The notes beneath the pieces were generated by a model that did not search any database, was not told the origin of the DNA, and was given only the letters and a program-made list of their open reading frames with translations. A stretch of 64,000 nt of DNA from JBBEAM01 sp942491105 (GTDB lineage Bacteria; Pseudomonadota; Alphaproteobacteria; Kiloniellales; DSM-21159): NCBI GenBank assembly GCA_942491105.1, contig CALNZX010000002.1, forward strand, positions 372,001 through 436,000, read 5' to 3'. Of this stretch, positions 1 to 8,897 are shown piece after piece. The stretch's first letter is position 1. Each line of letters starts with the position of its first letter. A program made the position numbers and the translations under genes.

Positions 1-620
1 CAGGTCACGGTATCGACGTCGCGCATCTTGGTTCCGCGCGTGGTCATGCACTGATGCTCGGCTTCGATCAGCACGGCAACGCCGCGCGGCTGCAGGGCCT
101 TTTCGATGGTCTCGGCGATCTGCACGGTCATGGTTTCCTGGGACTGCAGGCGGCGGGCGAAAATCTCGACGACCCGCGCCAGCTTGGAGATGCCGACGAC
201 CCGGCGGTCCGGCAGATAGGCGACATGCGCCTTGCCGACGATCGGGACCATGTGGTGCTCGCAGTGGGACAGCACCTCGATATCGCGCATCAGCACCATG
301 TCCCGGTATCCCTCGATATCCTCGAAGGTGCGCTCCAGCGCTTCTTCCGGGTCTTCCTGGTAGCCGGCGAAGAATTCCTGATAGGCGCGCACGACGCGCG
401 ACGGGGTATCCAGCAGACCGACCCGGTCCGGATCGTCGCCGGCCCAATGAATCAGGGTGCGGACCGCGCCCTCGGCCTGGGCCTGGGTCGGGTTGGGAAT
501 GCCGCGGCGGGCCTCCTCGTCGGGATCGACCGTCGCGATGACGGATTTCGGCGTCAAAGTGTCCATACCTGCACTGCCAACCTCATTGTCGCCCGCAGCT
601 GCTGCGGTTCTTCTGCTCAT
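1..620 (-). CDS. folE: GTP cyclohydrolase I (3' end beyond window)
   Basis: Converts GTP to 7,8-dihydroneopterin triphosphate, the first step of folate/pterin synthesis, in the cytoplasm. The reverse strand reads through the FolE core. A Cys-containing SHCEHHM segment near residue 120 and a later HQC with CMTTRG give the zinc ligands, with the helix QSQETMTVQIAETI between them. About 206 residues are visible, ending in RDVDTVT, so probably only the last 10-20 are outside the window. Two in-frame ATGs are possible, 620 or 566; neither has a convincing Shine-Dalgarno, and the residues in between are low-complexity. It is divergent from the NifU-like gene at 769. Confidence 0.93.
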   Translation of the reverse strand, partial: MSRRTAAAAGDNEVGSAGMDTLTPKSVIATVDPDEEARRGIPNPTQAQAEGAVRTLIHWAGDDPDRVGLLDTPSRVVRAYQEFFAGYQEDPEEALERTFEDIEGYRDMVLMRDIEVLSHCEHHMVPIVGKAHVAYLPDRRVVGISKLARVVEIFARRLQSQETMTVQIAETIEKALQPRGVAVLIEAEHQCMTTRGTKMRDVDTVT

Positions 621-666
621 ATCGCCCGGTATATGGGAGATTTGCCCTTAATCGCCAAGGCACAAG

Positions 667-680
667 ATGACATATATCAT
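667..680. promoter_or_regulatory. Inverted repeat ATGA-N6-TCAT in the folE/NifU-like divergent spacer
   Basis: The 148-bp spacer between folE and the NifU-like gene contains ATGACATATATCAT, a 4+4 inverted repeat with an AT-rich centre in otherwise GC-rich DNA. It lies about 90 bp before the TTG start at 769. It could be an operator or simply part of a promoter -10 region. I cannot name a regulator. Confidence 0.2.
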
Positions 681-768
681 GACAGCGAAGGCGATCAACA
701 GGCGGTGACTGTTGGTCCGGCGGCGACCTGCCGCGTCTTTCGCGGAGGTATAGCGCGGGAGCCGGTTT

Positions 769-1212
769 TTGGATAGCGATCTGCAGGAACTCTACAACGA
801 CAAGCTGCTGGCCTTGGCGGGCGAGGATCCCCTGGCCGGCCGGCTGGACGCGCCGCAAGCCTCGGTCAAGCTCACCTCGCCGCTCTGCGGCAGCCGCATC
901 ACCGTGGATCTCAGCCTTTCCGGCGGCAGGGTCGCGGATTACGGGCAGGTGGTGCGGGCCTGCACCCTGGGCCGAGCCTCGGCCACGGTGATGGCCAGGC
1001 ACGTGCTCGGCCGGACTCCGCAGGAGCTGCGCGCCGCCCGCGCGGCGATGCAGGGCTTGCTGAAACACGGCGCCACGCCGCCCGCGGATGCCTGGCCGGA
1101 GATAGGTCTGTTTCTGCCAGCCAAGGATTTCAAAAGCCGCCATGGCTCGGTGATGCTGGCCTTCGACGCCGTGGTCATGGCGCTCGATCAAATCGAAGAC
1201 AGCGCGTCCTAA
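769..1212 (+). CDS. NifU/IscU-like iron-sulfur cluster scaffold protein
   Basis: A 147-residue protein of the NifU N-terminal/IscU fold, which assembles Fe-S clusters and passes them to apoproteins. Two of the expected cysteine contexts are visible: SPLCGSR near residue 47, followed by a strand, and RACTLGRASA near residue 65. The third, C-terminal cysteine of canonical IscU is not obvious; the tail has FLPAKDFKSRHGSVMLAF instead. It therefore belongs to the shorter alphaproteobacterial branch rather than true IscU. Translation appears to begin at a TTG preceded by GGAGG at 744-748 and GCGGGA closer in. No isc or suf genes are adjacent. Confidence 0.8.
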   Translation: MDSDLQELYNDKLLALAGEDPLAGRLDAPQASVKLTSPLCGSRITVDLSLSGGRVADYGQVVRACTLGRASATVMARHVLGRTPQELRAARAAMQGLLKHGATPPADAWPEIGLFLPAKDFKSRHGSVMLAFDAVVMALDQIEDSAS

Positions 1213-1319
1213 AACACCGAGATGCCCGCCGCGACGAGCAGCAGCAGAGCGCCGAGCGGCAGGCCAACCAGGGTGACCGTCGTGTAAAGCGCGATGCGGC
1301 GCGCCGAAAGGCCGGTCAT
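1209..1319 (-). CDS. Small single-span membrane protein, 36 aa
   Basis: A short reading frame starting MTGLSARRIALYTTVTLV. It carries a positive N-terminal patch followed by one hydrophobic helix of about 22 residues and ends in ISVF. Its ATG is preceded at ideal distance by AGGGGGAGA, a strong Shine-Dalgarno, and its stop codon overlaps the stop of the NifU-like gene on the other strand. Topology should be N-in. No family recognised. It is supported only by the ribosome-binding site and the membrane-protein composition, so it remains a prediction. Confidence 0.5.
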   Translation of the reverse strand: MTGLSARRIALYTTVTLVGLPLGALLLLVAAGISVF

Positions 1320-1501
1320 CTACGTCTCCCCCTTGAGAGTTCACAGCGGCAGCAAAACACGGGCAGCAAAACACGGCGGTGTTAACAAGACTTTGACGCC
1401 ATCCCCCGAATCTTCCGGGTTCCCCCGAAAGTCCCCTTCGGCCTTGCCCGAAAGTCGGCGGGGCCGATCCGTGCTTTCTCTTGCCACCATGATTGGTTAG
1501 C

Positions 1502-1513
1502 CTTCGGCCGAAG
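1502..1513. promoter_or_regulatory. Perfect 12-bp palindrome upstream of glutamate dehydrogenase
   Basis: CTTCGGCCGAAG, centred about 48 bp before the dehydrogenase start codon, is perfectly self-complementary. The 120 bp before it contain CCCCGAAAGTC and GCCCGAAAGTC, a spaced direct repeat. This arrangement would suit an operator or leader for a gene that is normally tightly controlled by nitrogen and carbon status, but no known regulator site is recognised. Confidence 0.25.
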
Positions 1514-1555
1514 CCTTAGCGGGTGGCGTGAAGCTTCACGGCGGGGAGATAATCC

Positions 1556-4500
1556 ATGACCTCTGGCAACGATTCCAAGAAGCGCCAGCTGATCGAGAAG
1601 ACCGCCGCGGCGGTCAAGAAGAAGGTCGGCGGCAAGGCCGGCGCGGCGGCCGCGCGCTTCGCCCAGCAGTTCCTGGAGAACGTGCCGCCGGACGACCTTC
1701 TGGGCGAAGAGCCCGCGGATGTCGCCGGCTGGGTTCTGTCGATGTGGGACTTCGCGCAGCAGCGCGACCCTGGCAAACCGAAACTGCGGATCTACAATCC
1801 GAACAAAAAGGCCCACGGCTGGGGGTCGGCGCACTCCATCGTCGAGGCGATCAACGACGACATGCCCTTCCTGGTCGATTCGATCGTTTCCGAGCTCAAC
1901 CGCTGCGGCGCCGAAGCGCACCTGATCGTGCATCCCGTGATGGATATCGAGCGTACCGCCGGCGGCAAGTTCAAATCCCTCGGTGAGCCGGACGAGCAGC
2001 ACGGCGACGGTTTCGGCGAGTCCTGCATGCAGCTGCAGGTCAGCGAGCAGCCGAAAAGCAGGCATCGGGAAATCATTGCGCGGCTCGAAACGATTCTCGA
2101 GGACGTGCGCCTGGCGGTCGAGGATTGGCTGCCGATGCGCCAGCGCTGCCGCGACATCATGAAGGAACTGCAGGTTCACCCGCCGAAGCTGCCGCGCGAC
2201 GAGGTCAACGAATGCCTGTCCTTCCTGGAATGGCTGGACGACGACCACTTCACCTATCTCGGCTACCGCGAATACAGCTTCACCGGCAGCGGCGAGAAAA
2301 CCGTCGCCAAGATCGACGCCAAGTCCGCGCTTGGCATCCTGCGCGACAGCAAGGTCTCGATCTTCGACGGGCTGCGCAATCTGGGGCAGCTGCCCGCCGA
2401 GGTGCAGGACTTCGTCAAGATGCCGGAGCTGCTGCGCGTCACCAAGGCCAACCGCCGGGCGACGGTGCACCGCTCCGTTCATCTCGACACCGTCGTGGTC
2501 AAGACGATCGACACCAAGGGCAAGGTCACCGGCGAGCAGCTCTTCGTCGGCCTGTTCACCTCGGTCGCGTATTCGCGCAGTCCGCGGGAGATTCCGCTGC
2601 TGCGTCATAAGGTCGACGCGGTAATGGCGCGCGCCGGCTTCATGCCCGGCAGCCATGACGGCAAGGCGCTGATGCATATCCTGGACAGCTATCCCCGCGA
2701 TGAGCTGTTCCAGATCTCGGAGAAGGAGCTGTACCGCACGGCGATCGGCATCCTGCATCTGCAGGAGCGTCAGCGAACCGCCCTCTTTGTGCGCCGCGAC
2801 CCCTTCGAACGTTTCGTCTCGGCCATGGTCTATGTGCCGCGCGACCGCTACGACACCTCCCTGCGGCTGAAGCTGCAGGACATCCTGACGAAGGCCTACA
2901 AGGGCGAGGTCAGCAGCTTCTCGACCTTCCTCGGCGATACGACGCTGGCGCGGCTGCACCTGCTGATCCGTACCGAACAGGGCAAGATTCCCCGGGTCGA
3001 CGAGAGCAAGGTTGAGCAAGCGCTGGCCCATGCCGCGCGCTCCTGGAGCGACGAGCTGGAGCAGGCGCTGGTCAAGAAGCACGGCGAAGAGCGGGGGCTG
3101 ACCCTGTATCAGCGCTACCGCAACGCCTTTTCCGCTTCCTACCAGGAGCGCCATGTCGGCAAGGACGCGGTCGCCGATATCGCCAATATCGAGGGCGCCC
3201 TCGAAAACGGCGACATCGCCATGGATCTCTACCGGCCGGTTCCCTCCGGGCCGCAGGAGGTGCATTTCAAGATCTACGTCGCCGGCAGCCCGATCCCGCT
3301 GTCCGACGTGCTGCCGATGCTCGAATGCATGGGGCTCAAGGTGATCGGCGAAGTGCCCTATGAAATCCGACCGCAGGGCGCCGGTGAGCTGATCTGGATT
3401 CACGACTTTTCGATGCGCCATTTGGGGCCGGTGGAAATCGATAACACCAGCGAGCTGCGCGACACCTTCCACGAGGCCTTCCACGAGGTCTGGCATGGCC
3501 GCATGGAGAACGACGGCTTCAACGGCCTGGTGCTCTCGGCCGGTCTGACGGCGCGGGATATCAAGGTGCTGCGCGCCTATTGCAAGTATCTACGCCAAGC
3601 GCAGATCCCCTTCAGTCAGAGCTACATGGAAGAAACCCTGGCCCGCAATCCGGAGTTGGCGCGTCTGCTCGCCGAGCTCTTCATGACGCGCTTCAACCCG
3701 GCCCGGCGCAAGGGCGCCGATGCGGCCGAGGAGAAGCTGGTCGAGAAGATCCGCACGCTGTTGGAGCGGGTCAGCAATCTGGATGAAGATCGCATCATCC
3801 GGCGCTACCTCAACATGATCCGCTCGACCCTGCGGACCAACTTCTTCCAGCAGGCCGAGGACGGCGGGCCGAAGAGCTACATCTCCTTCAAGCTGGACTC
3901 CCAGGCGCTGATGGAGCTGCCGCTGCCGCGCCCCTTCCGCGAGATCTTCGTCTACTCGCCGCGCATCGAGGGCGTGCACCTGCGCTTCGGCATGGTGGCG
4001 CGCGGCGGCCTGCGCTGGTCCGACCGCATGGAGGATTTCCGCACCGAGGTGCTGGGCCTGGTCAAGGCGCAGCAGGTCAAGAACGCGGTGATCGTGCCGG
4101 TCGGCTCCAAGGGCGGCTTTGTCGGCAAGCGGTTGCCGGACCCCTCGCTCGACCGCAAGGCGTGGCTCGAGGAAGGCATCGAGTGTTACAAAACGCTGAT
4201 TCGCGGCCTGCTCGACGTCACCGACAACCTCAAGGGTAAAAAGGTGGTGCCGCCGAAGAAGGTGGTGCGCCACGACGGCGACGACCCCTACCTGGTGGTC
4301 GCCGCCGACAAGGGCACCGCGACCTTCTCCGACATCGCCAACGGCGTCTCCGTGGACTACGGCTTCTGGCTCGACGACGCCTTCGCCTCCGGCGGCTCCG
4401 CCGGTTACGACCACAAGGCCATGGGCATCACCGCGCGCGGCGCCTGGGAATCCGTGAAGCGCCACTTCCGGGAGATCGGCAAGAACATCCAGGAGGAGGA

Positions 4501-6427
4501 CTTCACCTGCATCGGCATCGGCGACATGGCCGGCGACGTCTTCGGCAACGGCATGCTGCTGTCCAAGCACATTCGCCTGCGCGCGGCCTTCAACCATCTG
4601 CACATCTTCGTCGACCCCGAACCCGACGCGGCGCGCAGCTGGCAGGAACGCAAGCGCCTGTTCGACGGGGTCAAGGGCTGGGGCGACTATGACAGCAAGC
4701 TGATCTCCAAGGGCGGCGGGGTGTTCGAGCGCAAGGCCAAGTCGATCAAGATATCTGCCGAGATGAAGGCCGCTTTCGGCCTGACGGCGGACAGCATGAC
4801 GCCGAACGAGCTGATCAACGCCATCCTGAAGAGCCAGGTGGAACTGCTCTGGTTCGGCGGCATCGGCACCTATGTGCGGGCCAGCGACGAGAGCAACGGC
4901 GAGGTTGGCGACCGGGCCAACGATGCGATCCGCATCACCGCCCGCGAGCTGGCCGCCGGAGTAGTTGGCGAGGGCGCCAACCTGGGCATGACCCAGAAGG
5001 CGCGGATCGAGTACGGCTTGAATGGCGGCCGCTGCAACACCGACGCCATCGACAACTCGGCCGGCGTCGACTGTTCCGACCACGAGGTCAACATCAAGAT
5101 CCTGCTCGGCGCCGTCGAGGAAAGCGGCAAGCTGACCCGGGCCCGGCGCAACAAGCTGCTCGGGCAGATGACCGAGGAGGTGGCCCAGCTGGTGCTGCGC
5201 GACAACTACCTGCAGACCCAGTCGATCACCGTGACGCAGACTCTGGGACATCACCTGCTGGACCGCCTGGGGCGCTTCATGCGCAGCCTGGAAAAGGCCG
5301 GGCAGCTTGACCGTTCCATCGAGTTCCTGCCCGACGACGAAACCGTGACCGAGCGTTTCAAGCAGGGCATCGGTCTGGCTCGGGCGGAGATTTCAGTGCT
5401 GCTGTCCTATGCCAAGCTGGTGCTCTATGCCGACTTGCTGGCCTCCGATCTGCCCGACGACGGTTATCTCAAGAAAGACCTGCTCGACTACTTCCCGACG
5501 CCGCTGCGCAAGAAGTACGACACGGCGATCGAGAGCCACCGGCTGCGCCGCGAGATCACGGCCACCAGCATCACCAACGAAATCGTCAACCGCATGGGCA
5601 TCGCTTTCGTCCACGAGGTCGGCGAGAAAACCGGCATGCCCGCCGACGACATCGCCCGCGCCTATCTGGTTGCCCGGGAGGTATTCGGACTGCAGGAGCT
5701 GTGGGACGGCATCGAAGCCCTCGACAACAAGGTTCCGGCGGCAACCCAGTCGGCGATGCTGATCGAATGCGGCCGGCAGCTCGAACGCGGCGCGGTCTGG
5801 CTGCTGCGCAACTGCAACCGTCCCATCGCGATCGCCGACGAGATTTCCAATTACGGCGCCGGCGTCGCCGAGCTGACCCGCAATATCTCCGCCTATCTGG
5901 CCGAGGCCGATGACAATCTGCTCAAGGAGAAAGCGGCGAGCTACAGCGAGGACGGCGTGCCGGAGAAGCTGGCCCTGCGGGTCGCCACGCTCTCGCATCT
6001 CGCGCCTTCGCTCGACGTGGTGCGGATCGCCAACCTGACGGCGCTGCCGGTCGAGGATGCCGGCAAGACCTACTTCAGGGTTGGCGCGCGCTTCGGTTTC
6101 GACTGGCTGCGCCGCGCGGCCGGGCATCTGCCGAGCGACAATGCCTGGGACAAGCTGGCCATCACCGCCATCGTCGACGACCTATTCGGGTATCAAAGCG
6201 ATCTGGTCTTGAATGTCCTCTACGAGGCCAAGGCGAAGTCCATCGCCGGCGGCAAGAAGGGCGCGAAGAAGGCGCCTCCCGATGCGATGATCGATGTCTG
6301 GGCCGCCGACCGCGCGCCGCTGGTTCAGCGCAGCAGCCAGCTGGTGTCCGAACTGCGCGCCGCCGGCACGCCGGATCTTTCGATGCTCGCGGTCGCCAAC
6401 CGCCAGCTCAAGTCGATGGTCGTTTGA
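1556..6427 (+). CDS. NAD-specific glutamate dehydrogenase, large (180-kDa class)
   Basis: Oxidative deamination of glutamate to 2-oxoglutarate and ammonia with NAD+, feeding the TCA cycle. At 1623 residues it matches the usual length of the bacterial large-GDH family (GdhZ/GdhB type). Order: a long N-terminal regulatory region (about 1-700, with ACT-like segments such as LNRCGAEAHLIVHPV), a catalytic core from about 800 (ARGGLRWSDRMEDFRTEV, then VPVGSKGGF with the substrate lysine), a Rossmann part (IGIGDMAGDVFGNGML, LWFGGIGTYVR, VGEGANLGMTQ), and a helical C-terminal region. The ATG at 1556 is preceded by GGGGAGA. The downstream methyltransferase begins 17 bp after its stop. Confidence 0.96.
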   Translation: MTSGNDSKKRQLIEKTAAAVKKKVGGKAGAAAARFAQQFLENVPPDDLLGEEPADVAGWVLSMWDFAQQRDPGKPKLRIYNPNKKAHGWGSAHSIVEAINDDMPFLVDSIVSELNRCGAEAHLIVHPVMDIERTAGGKFKSLGEPDEQHGDGFGESCMQLQVSEQPKSRHREIIARLETILEDVRLAVEDWLPMRQRCRDIMKELQVHPPKLPRDEVNECLSFLEWLDDDHFTYLGYREYSFTGSGEKTVAKIDAKSALGILRDSKVSIFDGLRNLGQLPAEVQDFVKMPELLRVTKANRRATVHRSVHLDTVVVKTIDTKGKVTGEQLFVGLFTSVAYSRSPREIPLLRHKVDAVMARAGFMPGSHDGKALMHILDSYPRDELFQISEKELYRTAIGILHLQERQRTALFVRRDPFERFVSAMVYVPRDRYDTSLRLKLQDILTKAYKGEVSSFSTFLGDTTLARLHLLIRTEQGKIPRVDESKVEQALAHAARSWSDELEQALVKKHGEERGLTLYQRYRNAFSASYQERHVGKDAVADIANIEGALENGDIAMDLYRPVPSGPQEVHFKIYVAGSPIPLSDVLPMLECMGLKVIGEVPYEIRPQGAGELIWIHDFSMRHLGPVEIDNTSELRDTFHEAFHEVWHGRMENDGFNGLVLSAGLTARDIKVLRAYCKYLRQAQIPFSQSYMEETLARNPELARLLAELFMTRFNPARRKGADAAEEKLVEKIRTLLERVSNLDEDRIIRRYLNMIRSTLRTNFFQQAEDGGPKSYISFKLDSQALMELPLPRPFREIFVYSPRIEGVHLRFGMVARGGLRWSDRMEDFRTEVLGLVKAQQVKNAVIVPVGSKGGFVGKRLPDPSLDRKAWLEEGIECYKTLIRGLLDVTDNLKGKKVVPPKKVVRHDGDDPYLVVAADKGTATFSDIANGVSVDYGFWLDDAFASGGSAGYDHKAMGITARGAWESVKRHFREIGKNIQEEDFTCIGIGDMAGDVFGNGMLLSKHIRLRAAFNHLHIFVDPEPDAARSWQERKRLFDGVKGWGDYDSKLISKGGGVFERKAKSIKISAEMKAAFGLTADSMTPNELINAILKSQVELLWFGGIGTYVRASDESNGEVGDRANDAIRITARELAAGVVGEGANLGMTQKARIEYGLNGGRCNTDAIDNSAGVDCSDHEVNIKILLGAVEESGKLTRARRNKLLGQMTEEVAQLVLRDNYLQTQSITVTQTLGHHLLDRLGRFMRSLEKAGQLDRSIEFLPDDETVTERFKQGIGLARAEISVLLSYAKLVLYADLLASDLPDDGYLKKDLLDYFPTPLRKKYDTAIESHRLRREITATSITNEIVNRMGIAFVHEVGEKTGMPADDIARAYLVAREVFGLQELWDGIEALDNKVPAATQSAMLIECGRQLERGAVWLLRNCNRPIAIADEISNYGAGVAELTRNISAYLAEADDNLLKEKAASYSEDGVPEKLALRVATLSHLAPSLDVVRIANLTALPVEDAGKTYFRVGARFGFDWLRRAAGHLPSDNAWDKLAITAIVDDLFGYQSDLVLNVLYEAKAKSIAGGKKGAKKAPPDAMIDVWAADRAPLVQRSSQLVSELRAAGTPDLSMLAVANRQLKSMVV

Positions 6428-6444
6428 CCCATGAAGGGCGCGCG

Positions 6445-7083
6445 ATGACCACTCGCGAGGAACGCCTGGCCGCGGTCTATGCCGCGGGCGGGCGCGCCGA
6501 ACTGGAACGCCAGTACAAGGCCTGGGCGGCGCACTACGACGCCGACGTCTTCGCGTTGGGCTACACGGTTCCCGGCATGGTCGCCGCCATGACGGCGCGG
6601 CATCTGCCGGGCGAAGCCGCGCCCCTGCTCGACTGCGGCGCCGGGACCGGCCTGCTCGGCGTCCTACTCACCGGTCTCGGCTATCGGGGCCTCACCGCCA
6701 TCGACATGAGCCGCGAGATGCTGGAGCTGGCGGCGGCGCGCGGGGTGTACGACTCCTGCCAGCGCATGGTGCTCGGCGAACGTCTGGATTTTCCCGACGC
6801 TACCTTCGCGGCGGTGGCCGCCGCCGGCGTCTTCACCGCCGGGCATGCGCCGGCGGAGAGTTTCACGGAGCTTTGCCGCGTCACCCGGCCCGGCGGTCTG
6901 GTGATCTTCGGCGCGCGCGCCGACGGCGATCATGGAGCCGCCTACGGCAAGCAGCAGGCGGCCCTGGAGGAAGCGGGCGCCTGGAAGCTGGAAGCCGAGA
7001 GCGAGGCCTATCCGGCCTTCCTGGTCGCGCCGGAGGAGGCGCATGTCCGCAACCGCGTCTTCGTCTACCGCGTTGCCGGCTGA
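6445..7083 (+). CDS. Class I SAM-dependent methyltransferase
   Basis: A 212-residue methyltransferase with the Rossmann glycine-rich motif I LLDCGAGTGLLG and motif II-like ITAIDMS-type strand (LTAIDMSREMLELAAARG). The N-terminal QYKAWAAHYDADVF motif is typical of the UbiE/WBSCR27-like group acting on small molecules. The substrate cannot be read from sequence. The ATG at 6445 is chosen because GAAGGG sits just upstream. A TTG at 6424 overlapping the dehydrogenase stop is the alternative. It is probably cotranscribed with the dehydrogenase and with the transporter that starts 12 bp later. Confidence 0.85.
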   Translation: MTTREERLAAVYAAGGRAELERQYKAWAAHYDADVFALGYTVPGMVAAMTARHLPGEAAPLLDCGAGTGLLGVLLTGLGYRGLTAIDMSREMLELAAARGVYDSCQRMVLGERLDFPDATFAAVAAAGVFTAGHAPAESFTELCRVTRPGGLVIFGARADGDHGAAYGKQQAALEEAGAWKLEAESEAYPAFLVAPEEAHVRNRVFVYRVAG

Positions 7084-7095
7084 GGAGCGCAGTCC

Positions 7096-8406
7096 GTGAG
7101 CAGTGCAATCAAGGAGGCCGCGCCCCGGCTGCCCGAGCCGCCGCGCCAGACCCGCGTCGGGATCGGCGCCTGGTGCTTCTTCGACTGGGCGAACTCCGCC
7201 TTTCCGACGGTCATCATCACCTTCATCTTTGCCGCCTACTACACCCAGGGCCTGGCGCCGGATCCCGAGACCGGCACCAGCGAGTGGGGCTGGGCGATGA
7301 GCCTGTCCGGCCTCGCCATCGCGCTGCTGGCGCCGGTGCTGGGCGCGCTGGCGGATCAGGGCGGGCGCCGCAAGCCCTACATCCTGATGCTGTCGATCGT
7401 CTGCGTGGTCTGCGGGCTCCTGCTCTGGACCATCCTGCCCGAGCGGGCCTACGCGCTGCGGGCGCTGGTCATCGTCGGCATCGCCAATGTCGCCTTCGAG
7501 ATCGGCCAGGTATTCTACAACGCCATGCTGCCGGAGGTCGCGCCGCCGGGTAAGCTGGGCCGGATTTCCGGCTGGGCCTGGGCGCTGGGCTACGCTGGGG
7601 GGCTGGTCTGTCTGACCCTGTCCCTGCTGCTGCTGGTGCAGCCCGATCCCTCACCCCTGGGACTCGACCGCGGCATGAGCGAGCACGTGCGCGCCACCGG
7701 CCCCTTCGTCGCCCTGTGGTACCTGGTATTCGCCTTGCCGATGTTTCTGCTGACGCCGGAGCGCGCGTCGACGGGGATCTCCGCCGGCACGGCGATCCGC
7801 GCCGGCATGGTCTCGCTCTGGCGTACCCTCAAGTCTCTGCCTCAGCATCAGGGTATGCTGCGCTTCCTGGCGGCGCGGATGATCTACATCGATGGCCTGA
7901 ACACCCTGTTCGCCTTCGGCGGCATCTATGCCGCCGGCAGCTTCGGCATGGGCTTCGAGGAGGTGCTGATCTTCGGGATCCTGCTCAACGTCACCGCTGG
8001 CCTTGGCGCCTTCGCCTTCGCCTGGATCGACGATTGGGTCGGGCCGAAACGCACAATCATCGTCTCGGTCGCCGCTTTGACGCTGCTCGGCAGCGCGCTG
8101 CTGATCGTCGAAAGCAAGCTCTGGTTCTACATCCTGGGCTGCGGCCTGGGCATCTTCATCGGCCCGACCCAGTCGGCCAGCCGCAGCCTGATGGCCCGCA
8201 TGGCCCCGGCCGCCGTGCGCACGGAGCTGTTCGGACTCTATGCCTTCTCCGGCCGGGTCACGGCCTTCATCGGGCCTTTCCTGGTCGGGCTGGTGACCTA
8301 TTGGACCCACAGCCAGCGCTTGGGCATGTCCGTGATCATCGTGCTGTTCCTGATCGGGCTGGTCGTGCTCTGGCCCTTGCGCGAGCCGCCCCAGGACGGA
8401 GCCTGA
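7096..8406 (+). CDS. MFS transporter, Atg22-like (UMF1) family
   Basis: A 436-residue integral membrane protein with about 12 hydrophobic segments. The N-terminal signature WCFFDWANSAF and the loop GALADQGGRRKPY place it in the Atg22/UMF1 branch of the major facilitator superfamily. These proteins are often annotated as vacuolar-efflux-like; bacterial members are uncharacterised exporters. It starts at GTG 7096, 12 bp after the methyltransferase stop, suggesting one operon. The substrate is unknown. Confidence 0.9.
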   Translation: MSSAIKEAAPRLPEPPRQTRVGIGAWCFFDWANSAFPTVIITFIFAAYYTQGLAPDPETGTSEWGWAMSLSGLAIALLAPVLGALADQGGRRKPYILMLSIVCVVCGLLLWTILPERAYALRALVIVGIANVAFEIGQVFYNAMLPEVAPPGKLGRISGWAWALGYAGGLVCLTLSLLLLVQPDPSPLGLDRGMSEHVRATGPFVALWYLVFALPMFLLTPERASTGISAGTAIRAGMVSLWRTLKSLPQHQGMLRFLAARMIYIDGLNTLFAFGGIYAAGSFGMGFEEVLIFGILLNVTAGLGAFAFAWIDDWVGPKRTIIVSVAALTLLGSALLIVESKLWFYILGCGLGIFIGPTQSASRSLMARMAPAAVRTELFGLYAFSGRVTAFIGPFLVGLVTYWTHSQRLGMSVIIVLFLIGLVVLWPLREPPQDGA

Positions 8407-8441
8407 GCGCCCGCTTTCCCAGGCCCCTTCTTTCGCGGATC

Positions 8442-8469
8442 AAAAAAAGCCCGGGCGCGAGGCCCGGGC
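8442..8469 (-). terminator. Intrinsic terminator of the small basic protein gene
   Basis: GCCCGGGC-GCGAG-GCCCGGGC forms a perfect 8-bp stem. On the minus strand it is followed by a run of seven T. It lies 60 bp beyond the stop of the minus-strand gene at 8529-8744. On the plus strand no T-run follows, so it does not terminate the transporter gene. Confidence 0.8.
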
Positions 8470-8528
8470 GGGGAGAGACGAGAAGGAGGGGTCTAGAGTC
8501 GAGAACGCCGCTGGCCGACCCCCGGTAG

Positions 8529-8744
8529 CTAGCAAGCGGCGCGGGACCTGGGGTGGTTGAGGCGGGCTTCGCCCCAGCCGGAAAACAGCTTCTGGAGTTT
8601 CCGCGCTGCGGCGCCGAAGCCCTGGCGCAGCGCGGCGCGCTGCAGGGCCCGGCCGCGGGCAACGTGGAGGCCCACTTCGCTGTAGCGTGAGAGGTCGCCG
8701 GTCGCGTAGGAGGCGGTGAAGCGATGCTCGGAAAGACGGTCCAT
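8529..8744 (-). CDS. Small basic hypothetical protein, 71 aa
   Basis: A 71-residue protein, arginine-rich in the middle (HVARGRALQRAALRQGFG) and predicted mainly helical. The layout recalls small DUF1127-like alphaproteobacterial proteins, but I do not recognise the family with certainty. Supporting its reality are an AAAGGAA Shine-Dalgarno just before the ATG and a strong terminator after the stop. It is divergent from the LysR-type regulator at 8898 across an AT-rich spacer with inverted repeats, so it may be that regulator's target. Confidence 0.55.
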   Translation of the reverse strand: MDRLSEHRFTASYATGDLSRYSEVGLHVARGRALQRAALRQGFGAAARKLQKLFSGWGEARLNHPRSRAAC

Positions 8745-8820
8745 GATTTTTTCCTTTTCTGCGCGGCAGCACCTGAATTTGCGGTTATTCCAAGGGTTCC
8801 GCGCCTGAGTGGAATTTAGA

Positions 8821-8880
8821 TTGTTCTCAGAAACAAAATAATGCAGGATGTTTGCAAATCATTTGTGCGTTCAAAGAACG
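8821..8880. promoter_or_regulatory. Cluster of three inverted repeats between the small protein and lysR-type gene
   Basis: Within 60 AT-rich bases lie TTGTT-N6-AACAA (8821-8836), CAAAT-C-ATTTG (8855-8865) and CGTTC-AAA-GAACG (8868-8880). LysR-family proteins typically bind T-N11-A inverted repeats in exactly this position between their own gene and a divergent target. The cluster is probably the operator/promoter for both genes. Which repeat is used is unknown. Confidence 0.45.
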
Positions 8881-8897
8881 AATAGAAGGACCTGGGG

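Noticed and set aside
1382..5254. Long minus-strand frames (704 and 554 codons) under glutamate dehydrogenase
   Set aside because: Shadow frames; the plus-strand dehydrogenase is unmistakable throughout.
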